Source: Flaccisagitta enflata
Taxonomy: Eukaryota; Chaetognatha; Sagittoidea; Aphragmophora
DNA length: 64,000 bases
Direction of reading: 5' to 3'
NCBI GenBank assembly: GCA_965153355.1
Contig: OZ231128.1
Coordinates: 29,822,001 to 29,886,000 of the forward strand
The notes below the pieces were generated by a model. The model was not told the DNA's origin. It did not search any database and was given only the letters and a program-made list of their open reading frames with translations. A program made the translations under genes and the position numbers. Positions 51,306 through 63,799 of this stretch are shown in pieces (the first letter of the stretch is position 1; each line of letters starts with the position of its first letter).

Positions 51306-51818
51306 TCTGGGGCAATTTTCCATGATATTCGATGGGAATTGTGTATTTTCTACAATTTCTTGTCAATTTTCCATGTTATCCAATTGCAATTTTACATTCT
51401 TTTTCATTTTTTTGTGAATTTTCCATGTTATCAAATGGGAAGTTTGCAAGTTGTCATTTTCCCATGTTATTCAATAGGAATTTGAGAATTGAGAAACTTT
51501 GGGGGAGGGGGGGATGTATGTACGTACGGATGGATAGACATAAGGAAATTCAGCCCTGTGTGCTACAGAACATCGACCCTTTGGGGCTGCTGCCCAAAAA
51601 GGAGAAAATTCCCCATATATGTGAAAGCATAAGTCATTGATCTCTTCAGGGCTGCTGCCAAAAAACCATGAGTGTAGGCCAGGGTCTCACATGACGGTAT
51701 CCTTACTATTATAATGACGATTCTAGGTTATTGTTGCTCATCATTTTGAGGAGTGATGGTACTGGTTTCTACTATTTGAGGGGTTTCAGAACACGTAAAA
51801 CCATCCGTAAGTGTAGTA

Positions 51819-52804
51819 CACTGCGAACCATAAAAAAGGAAACAGCTGTTCTTTAAGATATATCAAAAATAACTTTTTGATATTTTTTTATAAGATATGG
51901 AAAGAGTGTTATCAAATGAAGCTAATGTCACAAATCCCACGAGTTGATATCAATTATTCTAGATTTTATGATAAAAAGAAGATATGGTGTCAGAATCTGT
52001 GTAAGAACTGTAAATTCTTCAAAAGATATAAAGTAAGGGACCTTTTTTATTTGATTTTTACCCTTTGCAGAACAGGAAATCAATTGATATCATAGACCAT
52101 TTGAAAGATATTCAAAAGAGCTTTCATTTGCCGCCTATCTCATATTTTTAGCTCAATTCGTTTAGACACAGTGAAAAAAGACTGGAGAGTATTGATTATC
52201 AAGTTCAAAATGGCGCATAACCAAAATGTACCCATGTAACTTTAAACTATTGCCATTTACAAACGAGTAAAGCGAGGAGGCTGGGATTAGTCTAGAATGA
52301 AAGATCTTTTGAAGATCTTTCAAACGGTCACTGATTTTGTTTAATTTCTTCTATACAAACATGGATATTATGAGAGGGGAAAAAGATCCAACATTTTTCT
52401 AAATTTGTGTGATCAAAAAATTCTTTCTTTTGTTGATCATAAAGGTTTAAATCAAGTGAAAACCCATCAAAATCCATTACATTACAAAAGCCCCTGAAAA
52501 ATCTGTCATTTGAGTTGTTTCTGGAGTTCTTAGCTCAATTTGTTCAGAAATTACAACAGTTATACTAAGATTTGTCCTCTTTAAATTATGGAAGAAAATC
52601 TATTGTTTTCCCACTTAGCTTTTGATACATTTGTCTTCATTTCAACATAGAATCCAAAGGAATTGATCAAATTGGATGGGACTGGTGGCAAATTGTTCAT
52701 TTTTTGAAGCTCTTTAAAAAACTCATGAATAACACTTTAATTTGTTGAATTTAAACTCTGTAAAATCAGATTGAAAGTTGTTTCTTTTTTTATGAGTCGC
52801 ACTG
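51819..52804. mobile_element. TA-flanked mariner-like MITE, 986 bp
   Basis: The left end CACTGCGAACCATAAAAAAG and reversed right end CAGTGCGACTCATAAAAAAA are both followed by GAAACA; TA flanks both. No transposase ORF. Confidence 0.7.
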
Positions 52805-53019
52805 TATAGCATTTTTGAAAGAAAAAAGCCTTACTCAACCAGAAGATTCCATTAATGATGATCATTTATGTATGAATAAAGCATGTGACGCAAAAACCCA
52901 CTGTTCAACTAAAAATCATCATCTGTATGTTTAAAAAAAAGAGAATCAAGTCAGTTTTGGGGCTTTTAAAGTCTTCCTTGTTGCATTGTGGGTCAAGGTG
53001 ATTGAAGGCAGAAAAAAAA

Positions 53020-54301
53020 ATGGCATCTAAAAAGATTTTCATTCTCTAATACAGTGCTACATGTAAAAAGGTTTCTACTATCTTTGCCAAAAGAAACGCG
53101 ACACCCTGGCAATGATATGGTTTTCTGACCATACTCTAACAAAATTTAGTAATTGAGAGAGTTTGGAGGTCAAGTAAGTTATTTTCATTAGAAATAAATG
53201 AGACTGTGAATCTAAAATGCAATGTGTATTGCATTTCTTCATTAACAGAGGCGATAACCTTTTCTCATTTGTCTAAATTTTTTGCGAGCCTATGAATTTG
53301 AAAAAGGTTTACTCTTTTGCTTGCCATTTCTAAACGGCTTGAGCTACAGAATCCAGATTGCGCCCACCTTTGAGATTTTTTAATGTAGATTAATTTGCTT
53401 TTTTGGCAAAAGTATTTAGCTTTTCCAGAAGCTAAGATAACGAAAGTTAAAGTTATATGAAATTTCATCTGTTCTTTTATTTCAGTCTTTTATCAATTCT
53501 GAAAATGACCATTTTCCTTCTTCTGCTTGCCATTTTTAAGCGCTTTAAGATACAGTGACCAGATCGAACTCATGTTGTAGATCTTTTTAAGAAGATTAAT
53601 TTTTTTTTAAATTATCCAGCTTCTCTAGAAGCCAAGATATTCTAGAAAGAAGGTGTCGCGTTTCTTATGGCGAAGATAGTAGCAGTTTAATGTCTAAATG
53701 GCAAACAAAGCCCTGAAAAGTTGCTAAATTCAGCGACTTCAAAACCAGAACAAGTTGTTAAAATCAACAACTTTGCAACCATTGGAATGGCAAGGCTCAA
53801 AAAGTGCTTTAAAGTTGGTGAAATCAGCAACATCAGTGAAATCAGTGAAGTTGTTAAAATCACCAACTTTAACACAAAAAACGTTTTTTGCCATTTTGTG
53901 CCAGTTTAAGAAGAGTAGTATCCCAATTTTTTTAAGTTTTATCATTGTCACCATCATGGGTGGTTTTGAGGAAAAAATGGTGAAAATCGATGATGACGTA
54001 TTTTGAGAAAAACAAAGAAATGTCATTTGGTCCAAATCTCTTGACCATGAAATCCACCCATATATTCTCTGATTTTGTATAGATGGGTGACCAAAAAAAT
54101 TTGCTTCTGATTTTTCCATCTTTAGTAACGTGTTTGCTGACAAAAACAAAAGGGGTTCAAGATTTTTTGGAAGAAGATAAGGAAAAAAAATGGATTTATA
54201 TTCCAGTACCACCCACTTTTTATGACAGCTTTAGAGTCAGCAAAGTCGGTAACTTCACAACAGGGGTTGGTAAAGTCACCAACTTCATCTTTACCCAGCT
54301 G
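53020..54301 (-). repeat. Right terminal inverted repeat, interrupted
   Basis: Segments 53020-53077 and 53680-54301 together match the 680-bp left arm. The intervening 602 bases are a separate MITE. The overlapping frames in both arms are mirror images of each other and carry no known domain. Confidence 0.78.
53078..53679. mobile_element. TA-flanked Tc1-like MITE, 602 bp, inside the 7.66 kb element's right arm
   Basis: The ends are CTATCTTTGCCAAAAGAAAC and, reversed, CTATCTTCGCCATAAGAAAC, continuing GCGACACC. TA is duplicated (53076-53077, 53680-53681). The left arm of the host element shows the uninterrupted site. Confidence 0.85.
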
Positions 54302-54734
54302 CATTATACAAAAGCTACATCTTCTGTGGTTGTTTTTGGGTCGCCATGGCTCGCCATGCGGCTATAGGACCCTTGTATATCATACTTGAGATATGTCTTG
54401 GCCAGAATGACTGAATCCCGCGAATACCAGCGAATATTGCTTTGATAGGTACATGTTGTTGAAAAATCAGCATATCTTTAACTGTATTTTTCGAAGAAAA
54501 AGTTGATTTTCTACAAAACTACTTGCTAAAAATCTTTGAAATTTTTATCAGATATACTACTAATAATTATCTATCAAATGCCGCCAAGCTGGAATTTGTG
54601 TCTATATTCGTTTAGCCTCAGCAATTTAATGAAGATTTAACTATTGCGTCCATTTTGTCTTTAAAATATACCCCGACTTGAGAGTACATTATCAGCCATT
54701 CTGAGTCATTTACGGCCACCAGGCCCAATTTATG

Positions 54735-56277
54735 GCTTCAGTGTTGCTTAAAGTTCCATTCATGTCCACATACTGTTTACGATTAGTCCTATCTATCTAA
54801 TCGTAAACAGTATGTGGACATGAATGGAACTTTAAGCAACACTGAAGCTATTACTGTAGGTGTCCCCCAAGGAAGTATTCTTGGCCCCTTGTTATTCCTC
54901 ATCTATATCAATGATCTACCAGCTTCACTGGAGCAGCTTATCCCGGTTATGTTTGCTGATGACACTAACTTAATCATTAAAGGAAAAAATCTTACTGAAT
55001 TAACGTCTGCCATAAACCAGGACCTCAAATCCTTGAATGATTTTTTTAAAGCTAATAAACTTAAGCTAAATGTAAATAAAACAAAAATGGTTTGTTTTAG
55101 AAAAAAAGGTCATAATTTTGAAAAGGAGGATCTTAAAATAGTCCTGGATGAAATTCCTCTTGATTGCGAAGATCAAGCAACATTCTTAGGCATCTGCCTA
55201 GATAGCCATTTGTCATGGGATACACATTGCAATAATGTTGCATTAAAAATGGCTAAAAACTCAGGAATATTAAATAGAGTAAAAAATTACCTACCTTCAT
55301 CTTCTCTGACAATTCTGTACAACTCTCTTATTTCTTCTCACTTTTCTTATGGTTTAGAAGTCTGGGGTGCTTGTAAAACAAAAAATCTCAAAAGACTTCA
55401 AACTATCCAAAAAAAGTCCATAAGAGCTATTACAAAGGCTCCTTGGTTTTCTCATTCAGAACCTCGTATGAAAAATCTAAAACTCTTAAAAATTGAGGAT
55501 CAATATTATCTCCAATGCGCAAGTTTGATTTTTGACATGATTAAAGGCTTTGCTCCTGATGTCCTTTCTCTGCTACAAGAACAAAACGAAAATAGTATCA
55601 AAATAACAAGATCTGCAAGTAATAGGCCACAAAATTTGCGACTCCCAGCTTATAACTCAATTAAGCTGAAAAACAGCTTTCAAAATATAGTGCCCGACTT
55701 GTGGAACACCCTACCTGAAAATCTCCAAAGTGCGACTACTCGGAAGTCGTTTAAAGTATCTTTGAAGAAAAATATATTAGATCAGTATGGAGATAAAACT
55801 GAATGCTCCAACCCTCGATGCACCGATACTAGATTTCATGTTTAACCCTCTCATAACCATACCTCTGACACTCTACATCTTTTTCTCTCTGATGTCAAGC
55901 ACTTTACTTCCGGTATATCATCTTCCTTTGCCCTCTCAGCTCATTTCTCATTCTCATCCCTTCTGCCCAATGATACTAAGCAATAACTACTCGTTAATTC
56001 CACACAATTTTCTAAGTCAGCCTCCCTAACTCGCAACTATTCTTGTAAAATTCAGTCTTTCTCTGTCCTCTCCGTCATAACTATCTCACCACTTGTAACT
56101 TTCTTCCTCTCTTCTTCTCTTTCTTTTTCCTTTTCTGTCCTTTGGTCTATCCCTATTATGCTCTTCTGATTCATTTGCCTATTGATTTCACAAAATGTTC
56201 TGTAAAGCGTCTTAGATCAAATCGCATGCCTGCCTGATCACTTGTTTGAAACGGCAGTTTGCGTACGTTAGCTAATT
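54735..56277 (+). mobile_element. 5'-truncated non-LTR retrotransposon with snap-back palindrome
   Basis: The element begins with 51-bp perfect inverted arms (54735-54785 and 54798-54848) separated by 12 bases. The right arm is the first part of the reverse-transcriptase reading frame. It is followed by the RT frame and a pyrimidine-rich 3' region. The 3' end is placed near tgttctgtaaagcgtcttag (about 56190-56277) by eye only; no poly-A tail or target duplication was identified. Confidence 0.75.
54787..55845 (+). pseudogene. Reverse transcriptase, C-terminal half (jockey/CR1-like)
   Basis: The frame is open from 54787 with no start codon of its own; it reads SYLSNRKQYV, then GVPQGSILGPLLFLIYINDL, MFADDTNL (catalytic Asp pair), FLGICLDSHLSWDTH and LYNSLISSHFSYGLEVWG, and ends at TAA. 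Roughly the fingers and the first palm motif, and any endonuclease or ORF1, are missing, so the copy is dead on arrival. The remaining frame has no stop codon, which suggests a recent insertion. The clade is a judgement from motif style. Confidence 0.88.
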
Positions 56278-56300
56278 GCGGCTAACGGAAAAGCTCGGAC

Positions 56301-56553
56301 CGTATGGTCCAGCATATGGTTACCATTTGGGGTAACTGCTCAACCCTACGGGGTCCAACGCGCATGGTTGCCGCCCAGGGCAACTGCTCAACCTTCGGGT
56401 CCTTTTTTTCAAGCTGATAAATGAAATCGTATGGTCTAGCATATGGTTACCATTTGGGGTAACTGCTCAACCCTACGGGGTCAAACGCACATGGTTGCCG
56501 CCCAGGGCAACTGCTCAACCTTCGGGTCCTTTTTTTCAAGCTGATAAATGAAA
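56301..56553. repeat. 127-bp tandem duplication
   Basis: Two nearly identical units from cgtatggtc to ataaatgaaa, each containing small palindromes such as ggttaccatttggggtaac. Confidence 0.88.
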
Positions 56554-56933
56554 ACAGAATTTTCGATACTAATACTTTTTTGCATCATTATCCCAAAGCT
56601 CATTTTTTTTTTCCTGTTAAGCTAATTTTTTACTAAAAACCACAAACATTCTTCTTTTCAGCTGAATAATTCATTTTCAAACTGTACTCAGTGATTTTTT
56701 ATTTGGTGTGGGAAGAGAGGCGTGTGTCTGGGCGCGGGGTGGGGGGGAGGAGAATGGGTGCGCACGTTACTACCTGTTGTGGCTAACTCAGCCTCTTTGG
56801 GGTGTCAGTGCTGGCTTGACCCTCCTGTTTGCTTGTCTGCCATGGCTGGTAATAAAGCCATCCCTCACTTCCCATACCTGACGATAGTAATCCTGTTGCC
56901 TATAACATGAACCATGATTTTCTCTATTTCTAG

Positions 56934-57063
56934 ATTCCATCGTCTGCCTGGCAGGACCCTAAAGAACCAAAAGTATCAATGGAAACGGGAATGGGAAAAA
57001 CGACTTCTCCACAATGCTCCGCCACAGGCGCCAACAGACGCGGAGATTTTAGAGTGCTTATGA
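56934..57063 (+). CDS. Possible terminal exon of an unrecognised gene
   Basis: A good acceptor (ttttctctatttctag) precedes 42 codons whose composition looks like protein: KYQWKREWEKRLLHNAPPQ and DAEILECL, then TGA at 57061-57063. In the same frame past the TGA, another 32 Ser-rich codons (STSQSSTSAASKKSSTLNRL and on) run to TAA at 57160. A second frame is open from 56979 to 57479 and cannot be excluded. No preceding exon was recognised and no family is suggested. Confidence 0.3.
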
Positions 57064-57654
57064 TCAACTTCGCAATCCTCTACCTCAGCCGCTTCCAAGA
57101 AATCTTCAACCCTCAACAGACTTTTCACGATCTCATCCAGTCCCGTCGCAGACGTTCTTTAAAAAAAACAAAAACAAAAACAATCACACCCATCGATCTG
57201 AAAGCCGCCACGCTTAGTTCTCAAGAAGCAAGAGAAAACCGCTCACCGCACTTCCCATTCCCCCTCTCGACGCCCCCTTTGGCACGCGCCCCTTATCCAC
57301 ACAGCTTGACAAAAGGAAATTTAACTACGACACCACAACGTGATCTTACAAACTCTGGTCTTTCAAGTACAAGCCCTCTGACCAAAATAGCCGTAATTAG
57401 CTCTCTCTTTTATCTCACACATCTTTGCTGTATTAAATTGACTGTTTTATTAAAACCTTATGTCGGTACTTGGGCTTAGGTTTAGTCCACTCCATGTAAT
57501 CATTCGTTACTGTGTTAATTAACCTGTTTATGGAGAAAATTACATGTTGATTGATTGAATTGCTCATAAAACCATATAACTAAGTAACCGAAACCATAAT
57601 ATTCAAAAAATGGGTGGTCACTTATTGGGTCCAAATGCTTGATACGGAGCCATT

Positions 57655-57745
57655 GTGGACCGCCTACAGGCGGCAGTGGGACCGCCCACAGGCGGCACTG
57701 AGGTTGCCCACAGGTGGTGGTTAGGCCGCCCACAGGCAGCCATTA
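57655..57745. repeat. GC-rich 22-bp minisatellite (gcccacaggcggcagtggga)
   Basis: About four degenerate units. The same motif links the 29-bp and 81-bp arrays at 42650-42700. Confidence 0.7.
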
Positions 57746-58330
57746 TTTACAAATCAGATTTGTCTGGATACAAATATTAGATGATTTTTATGAATTATTG
57801 CATTTCTTTTTCATGCCCAAACAAGATTTCGTGGAACACATTATGGCGAACGCCACTTGTTAGTTAGTTCTTCTGTGTTCCACAGGACTTTGTTCCCTTT
57901 GGGCCCTGCTACCTTCCATTATATAAGCAATATCAATGACGATCATACAAAATAGGGCAAAGAGTATTGCTGAACACATGCTGTCCTTGGGGGTTACCTG
58001 TCTTACCGGTTTCTAGGCGCTCCAACAGGAAAAATATGAGATACAATGAAAAAGTATTTTCCCAGATCATCATGGAAACGAGAAAAACAAGAAATACAAT
58101 GTAGTCAAAATATGAGAGGAACAGAAGATGATTCTTATGATTTGTTGGATTTTTATTTCTTTCTTTCTTTTTTATTTCGAGTTCTTCTGATTGCGTCTTT
58201 TTGTCTAGAAATATTTCATTTTCTTTTTGTTTCCTGAGTCATGACCGTTTTGACATGATAGTGCAATTCCAGCTCAAGCGGGCTGTCGTTTTTGTTGTCG
58301 ATGTTATCGTTAACGGGTTTCTGTTTGTTT
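57746..58330. other. Nothing recognised
   Basis: A short family F arm remnant (tctgtgttccacaggacttt...cctttgggccctgc) is at 57870-57908; otherwise AT-rich. Confidence 0.4.
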
Positions 58331-58363
58331 CTATTGTTGTTGTTGTTGTTGTTGTTGTTGTTT

Positions 58364-58420
<57 letters not shown>

Positions 58421-58520
58421 TTCTTGTTGATGTTTTTCTTGTTGTTGTTTTTTGTTTTTCTTGTGGTTGTTTTTTGTTTTTCTTGTTGTTGTTTGTTTTT
58501 GTTTGTTTTTCTTGTTTTAG
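58331..58520. repeat. (TTG)n microsatellite, interrupted
   Basis: Pure to about 58420, then TTTTTCTTGTTG-type units. Confidence 0.93.
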
Positions 58521-59720
58521 GTGTTGTTGCATAAGCGCGGCGAAAAGTTTTTGCGTCATGAATGGCTTCAATTCCAGTTAAAACCAATATATGGTTGAAA
58601 TTTTAGTCTTTTTAGCGGCGAGTGTTGGTAAGATGAAAACAACTAAATGTTGATAAGAAAAGGCTCAATTGTATCTTTCTTTCCCTAGTTATGCTTAGTT
58701 CTGTCGAGTAAGAGAAAACGTGATGTATAATAAAAGCGTGACAGGATATTAAAATTCCGAGAAAGAGAAAAAGCTAAGCGCGTAACCCGAAGATTTGTGC
58801 CAAACAATCTTTGAACCTCAGCTCAACGTGGACTTTCAATTCGATGGTTTGAATATTCATTATTCAAACTTTCGGTTTCGTCCAACACGACTCTATAATT
58901 CAGATTGTCTATCCGTCCGTTCAATCAGTCAATCTTCCACTGCTTCCGTCCGTCGCTCTCTCATTCTGAAGGTCTAGCTTAATTCTTAAGTCTTTTTTTC
59001 TTTTCGTGGCAAATTCTTATAAAAAAATAACCTTGATTTTATCATGACTGGCAATATAACTGGCCGCCATACACATTGGTGCCGTAGGCTTTGAAATGAA
59101 CAAGCAATTAAATGATTTATTTTTAAAAACTATAAAAAGTGAAATAATCAAAAATAGAATTTTATCAAGTCTTGTCTTATTTCAAATTTCATCCGAATTC
59201 ATTTTGCGTTGATAAGACGCAAAGTGATGTCAGAGCTTTAGGAATTCGGAAACCGTTTTAGGTACTTTACGCCAAGTGATTTGCCTGACTTGGTTGATCT
59301 CAATCATCTTTTATAAGCAGCTTCTTTAATGATTGTTTTTGGATTGGATTTTATTCTAATTCATCAATTTTTTTTTCTAGACTGATATGATGCTATTAAG
59401 TGCCTTATCATGAATTTGAAAGCGACTAGCGAAGTAATGAAAAACATTTTCAAACAAGAAAGTTGGATAAGTTTAAAATGATCAAATCTTGAATTCCATT
59501 TTTTGTTTTTGTAAGTAATGTTATCTCTTTTTTAAGCTTTGGTTTCTATTTGATTATTTATCTTTTTTTGCTGTCCTTCTATCTCTCTCAGACAGGAGTT
59601 AAAGAAATATAAATCCATATTTTTAATCTTGCCCAACTGCAGGTTATTTCTCTCAAAAGAATCATAGACCTGGGTTTGACAGAGTTCTTTCAAATTCAAT
59701 TTGACTCTATTATAGCCACT
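58521..59720. other. Nothing recognised
   Basis: AT-rich; a faint family H core (gtctatccgtccgttcaatc) near 58905. Confidence 0.35.
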
Positions 59721-59721
59721 C

Positions 59722-59788
59722 TATATCTATATCTATATCTATATCTATATCTATATCTATATCTATATCTATATCTATATATCTATAT
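59722..59788. repeat. (CTATAT)n hexamer microsatellite
   Basis: About ten units. Confidence 0.92.
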
Positions 59789-60324
59789 AAAGAAAGTTGT
59801 ATCAGATCAGCTAACTCGGGCGATCCGCTCGTCGTAATGACCATGAATGTGAGTCGAAGATTTCGATTGGTTAGAGAGATTATAGAATGTTTTTTTCCTT
59901 TCGCGAAATTATCGGCTTAGTGATTGGGCGACTGCCAAGGATTTTGCCGTAATCATCATCTTCCCTTCCTTTTACTTCCCTTAATCGTCATTCTTAATCG
60001 CGCGAACGCGTTTCTGTTCTTTAACATTTCGGTCTATCCTCTTTTTAGCCCGTTGGTCTATCCGTCTGTATCCCTTTCTTTGAACATTTGTCATTTGTGG
60101 ACAGTATTTAGCCATATCGCTCCTGTCCAATCATGTGCGGCTGGTGCCGCCGCGTATCCATTATCCAGCCTTCGAAATCTGTCTCCTTTCAACTTAACAC
60201 TTGGACGTTATGACAGTCCAACCGTCAGTCCGTTATTGCGCCCGTCACATTTGACCTTGATCAACCATTGGTGGCGCCCATTGGTCTACTTTGCGATGGC
60301 CTTTTTAAAAAAGTATTGCTTGAA

Positions 60325-60473
60325 GTCCGTCCGTCGGTCCGTCACACTTAACTTTTTTGGCGTCTAGGGGTTTTTTGGCCATGCTGCTCCTGCCCAAATG
60401 CTCCACTGACCTCAATTATGGCCCCTGCCCACCCGCACGCGACTGGGGTAGCCGTGTATCCGGCCTTGTTTCT
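60325..60473 (-). mobile_element. Family H element, subfamily A, hairpin end lost
   Basis: It has a GTCC core, then cctgcccaaatgctccactg, gcccacccgcacgcgactgg and ccgtgtatccggccttgttt. It serves as the empty-site reference for the hAT-like insertion at 4376. Confidence 0.65.
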
Positions 60474-60957
60474 TCAACAGCTCGGAAAAGTTTGCTGCGA
60501 TGCACGCTTGTGCTGTGATAGTTTTACTAAAACTTTCAAGTTCTTTCTTTAGATGAATTAAGAACATTGTTCAAATGTAGTCATGAAAAGTTGAACAATA
60601 TCCCTCACTTTACCCAAACTGATATAAATGGGAGAGGGCCTTTTGAACCCTCACTGACTAGTTAATACGCGCACCACTCCTAGTTTTCCATAAACAGAAT
60701 CTGAAAAACATTCCTACTCAATCTATGTTAAAGGTATTGATTAACTTTTATATATTGGGTGATTGATGGGGTCTTCTCGTCGCATACATTTTGACAATTA
60801 TCCAAAATCCGCTCTTGCAGGCTGTTGAAAAAAGACTGGCAATCATCTAGAATCCGGGATTGAGATTTTCAGAGGCGAAGACAGTAGCCTTTTGTTTCTG
60901 TAGGACTCGGGCGAGCACGAGGAAGGTTATTGACGTTCATTTTACGCTGTTTTTGTT

Positions 60958-61252
60958 TAGGGATAGGGGTGGGGTTAGGGTTAGGGGTGGAGTTAGGGTT
61001 AGGAGTAGGGTTAGGGTTAGGGTTAGTCGTGAGGTTAGGGTTTGGGTTAGGAGGGGGGTTAGGGTTAAGGGGTAGGGGTGGGGTTGGTGGCGGGGTTGGG
61101 GTTAGGAGTTGGGTTAGGTTTAGGGGTGGGGTTGGGGTTAGGGGTAGGTTTAGGGATAAGGGTTAGGGTTAAGGTTAGGGGTGCGGTTAGGATTAGGGGT
61201 GGGGTTAGGGGTAGGGGTAGGGGTGGTGTTAGGGTTAGGGTTAGGGGTGGCG
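60958..61252. repeat. Degenerate telomere-like array (TTAGGG/GGGGTTA)
   Basis: About 45 units of ttaggg, ttagggg, gtggggtta and related variants, all in one orientation. Perfect TTAGGGTTAGGGTTAG stretches occur (e.g. 61011-61026). ORFs over it are Gly/Val/Arg repeats. Confidence 0.85.
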
Positions 61253-61413
61253 TCAGTTGTTTTAGATCATGGTAGATGTCAATTTCAATGGAGCTTTTTC
61301 ATTATGCGTCTTTAATACAACAGTTTTACTCAATCCCGGATACTAGATGATAGCCAAAAGACTAACCAAGCACATGGGCGAGAGCAGTGTTGCAAGACCG
61401 CATGTAAATGCAG

Positions 61414-62085
61414 AACAGGTCGCCTAAGGGCAATATGTGGTCAGCGATACCCTTTGCCCTGCTTTGCGTGATTGTGAATTTGTGTATGGGGAAGCAGGGC
61501 AGCGGCCCCGAAGGGGACGTTGTCCTGTAGAACACAGGGGGACTTTCGTTCGTCCTGCCTGACAACATTGATGAGATGCTATAGTGCACTGATTGAAGGC
61601 CTTCAAGAGTCTGAAAGCATTCCCAAGGCTAAAATGGCAATCAGGTCAGATTAGAAGCCTGACAGCACTACTTTGAGGCCTTTGAGCCCTAATTTGAGGC
61701 CTGAGAGGGCTTATTTGTGGCCTGAGAGGGCTAGTTTGAGTCCTGAGAGGGCTAATTTGAGGCATAAGAGGCCAGGTTTAAGGCCTTACAGGCCGTATTT
61801 GAGACCTGAGAGACCAGATTTGAGGCCTTAGAGGCCGGATTTGAGGCCTGAGGGGCCATATTTGAGGCCTGAGAGGCCAAATTTGAGGCCTGAGAGGCCG
61901 GATTTGAGGCCTGAGAGGCCAGATTTGAGACCTGAGAGGCCAGATTTGAGACCTGAGAGGCTGGATGTGGGGTCTGAGGGGCCTGATGGGGGGGGGACGA
62001 ACGGACGAACGAACGGACGGACGGACGGACAAACGAAAGTCCCCCTGTGTTCTACAGGACTTCGTCCCCATCGGGGCCGCTGCCC
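61414..62085 (-). mobile_element. Family F foldback element, subfamily C, full length
   Basis: The tail aacaggtcgcctaagggcaa, arm gcagggcagcggccccgaag, about seventeen ggcctgagaggcc-type units, (GAAC/GGAC)n and closing arm ttctacaggacttcgtcccc...gccgctgccc. Confidence 0.78.
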
Positions 62086-62200
62086 AAAAAGCAAAGTGCT
62101 ACTGTTACGGAGAGACAAACCGACGGCTGGACGGGCCCGTCGGGCCGTCAACACTATCGCTGCCCACCCGAACGCGATTTGAATAGCCTTATATCCTGCA

Positions 62201-62290
62201 TTTGTGGCAGTTAATAAATGCCAAGCTTATCTTGTTTTCCTTGTTTTGTTGTCCAGCATTTGTGGCAGTTAATGCCAAGCTTATCTTGTT
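62201..62290. repeat. Short direct duplication
   Basis: The motif catttgtggcagttaa...gccaagcttatcttgtttt is present twice, about 53-57 bases apart. Confidence 0.7.
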
Positions 62291-62523
62291 TAAAAGTAAC
62301 CAATTTTTTTAAACAAAGTTTTATTTATAGAAAATGAATTGTTTTAAAACGATTTTTAAACGGGAAATGGGTTTGATAAAACCCGCTTCGCATTACCAAT
62401 ACAACATCCTACAGGAAGCAGACATAATTGAATTTTCAGAATTCACGTCTGTCGACGAGTTGAGGCAGCTCTCGCCGATGGGAAGAAAGATTAGGCTTTG
62501 TCCGACTGTCTGTTGATCCAAAA

Positions 62524-63551
<1,028 letters not shown>

Positions 63552-63690
63552 TGAACAAGGCCGGATACACGGCCACCAGTTGTGGACGGGTGGGATGTGC
63601 GCGTTTTCCCACTTTTCAACTTGTGCTGACGGACGGACGGACCAATGGACGGACGGACGGACAGACAAAGACTCTTATGACAATAAATTT
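63552..63690 (+). mobile_element. Family H element, hairpin end lost
   Basis: It has aacaaggccggatacacggc, caccagttgtggacgggtgg and a (GGAC)n core; the terminal hairpin is missing. Confidence 0.6.
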
Positions 63691-63799
63691 GTGAAGAAAA
63701 ATGAAATGTTTCACCATACATTTTGCATCATTATCAGGACAATAATAAAGCCGGAATGCTTTTAGTAGACAAATTGTCTTTAAAGATATTTGGAGTACA

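Larger units (their letters stand above)
46643..54301. mobile_element. 7.66 kb element with 680-bp terminal inverted repeats and 5-bp target duplication
   Basis: The ends read CAGCTGGGTAAAGATGAAGT on both strands, flanked by CATTA (46638-46642 and 54302-54306). The 380-bp satellite resumes exactly at the right flank, so the boundaries are well defined. The arms are 46643-47322 and 53020-54301, the right one interrupted by a later 602-bp insertion. No transposase ORF was found inside; the interior holds family F copies and a mariner-like MITE. A 105-codon frame at 48570-48887 (plus) has ordinary composition but no recognisable domain. The class is undetermined. Confidence 0.8.

Noticed and set aside
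58216-58587. Minus-strand frame starting MVLTGIEAIHDAKTFRRAYA
   Set aside because: The first 30 residues look ordinary, but the rest is a TTG-repeat translation and no exon borders are evident.
59924-60367. 147-codon plus-strand ORF
   Set aside because: Its 3' part is a family H repeat, and there are no domain or splice signals.
62393-62516. Possible plus-strand exon EADIIEFSEFTSVDELRQLS after an AG
   Set aside because: It ends in a stop immediately before the CA tract, no neighbouring exon was found, and the minus strand is equally open.
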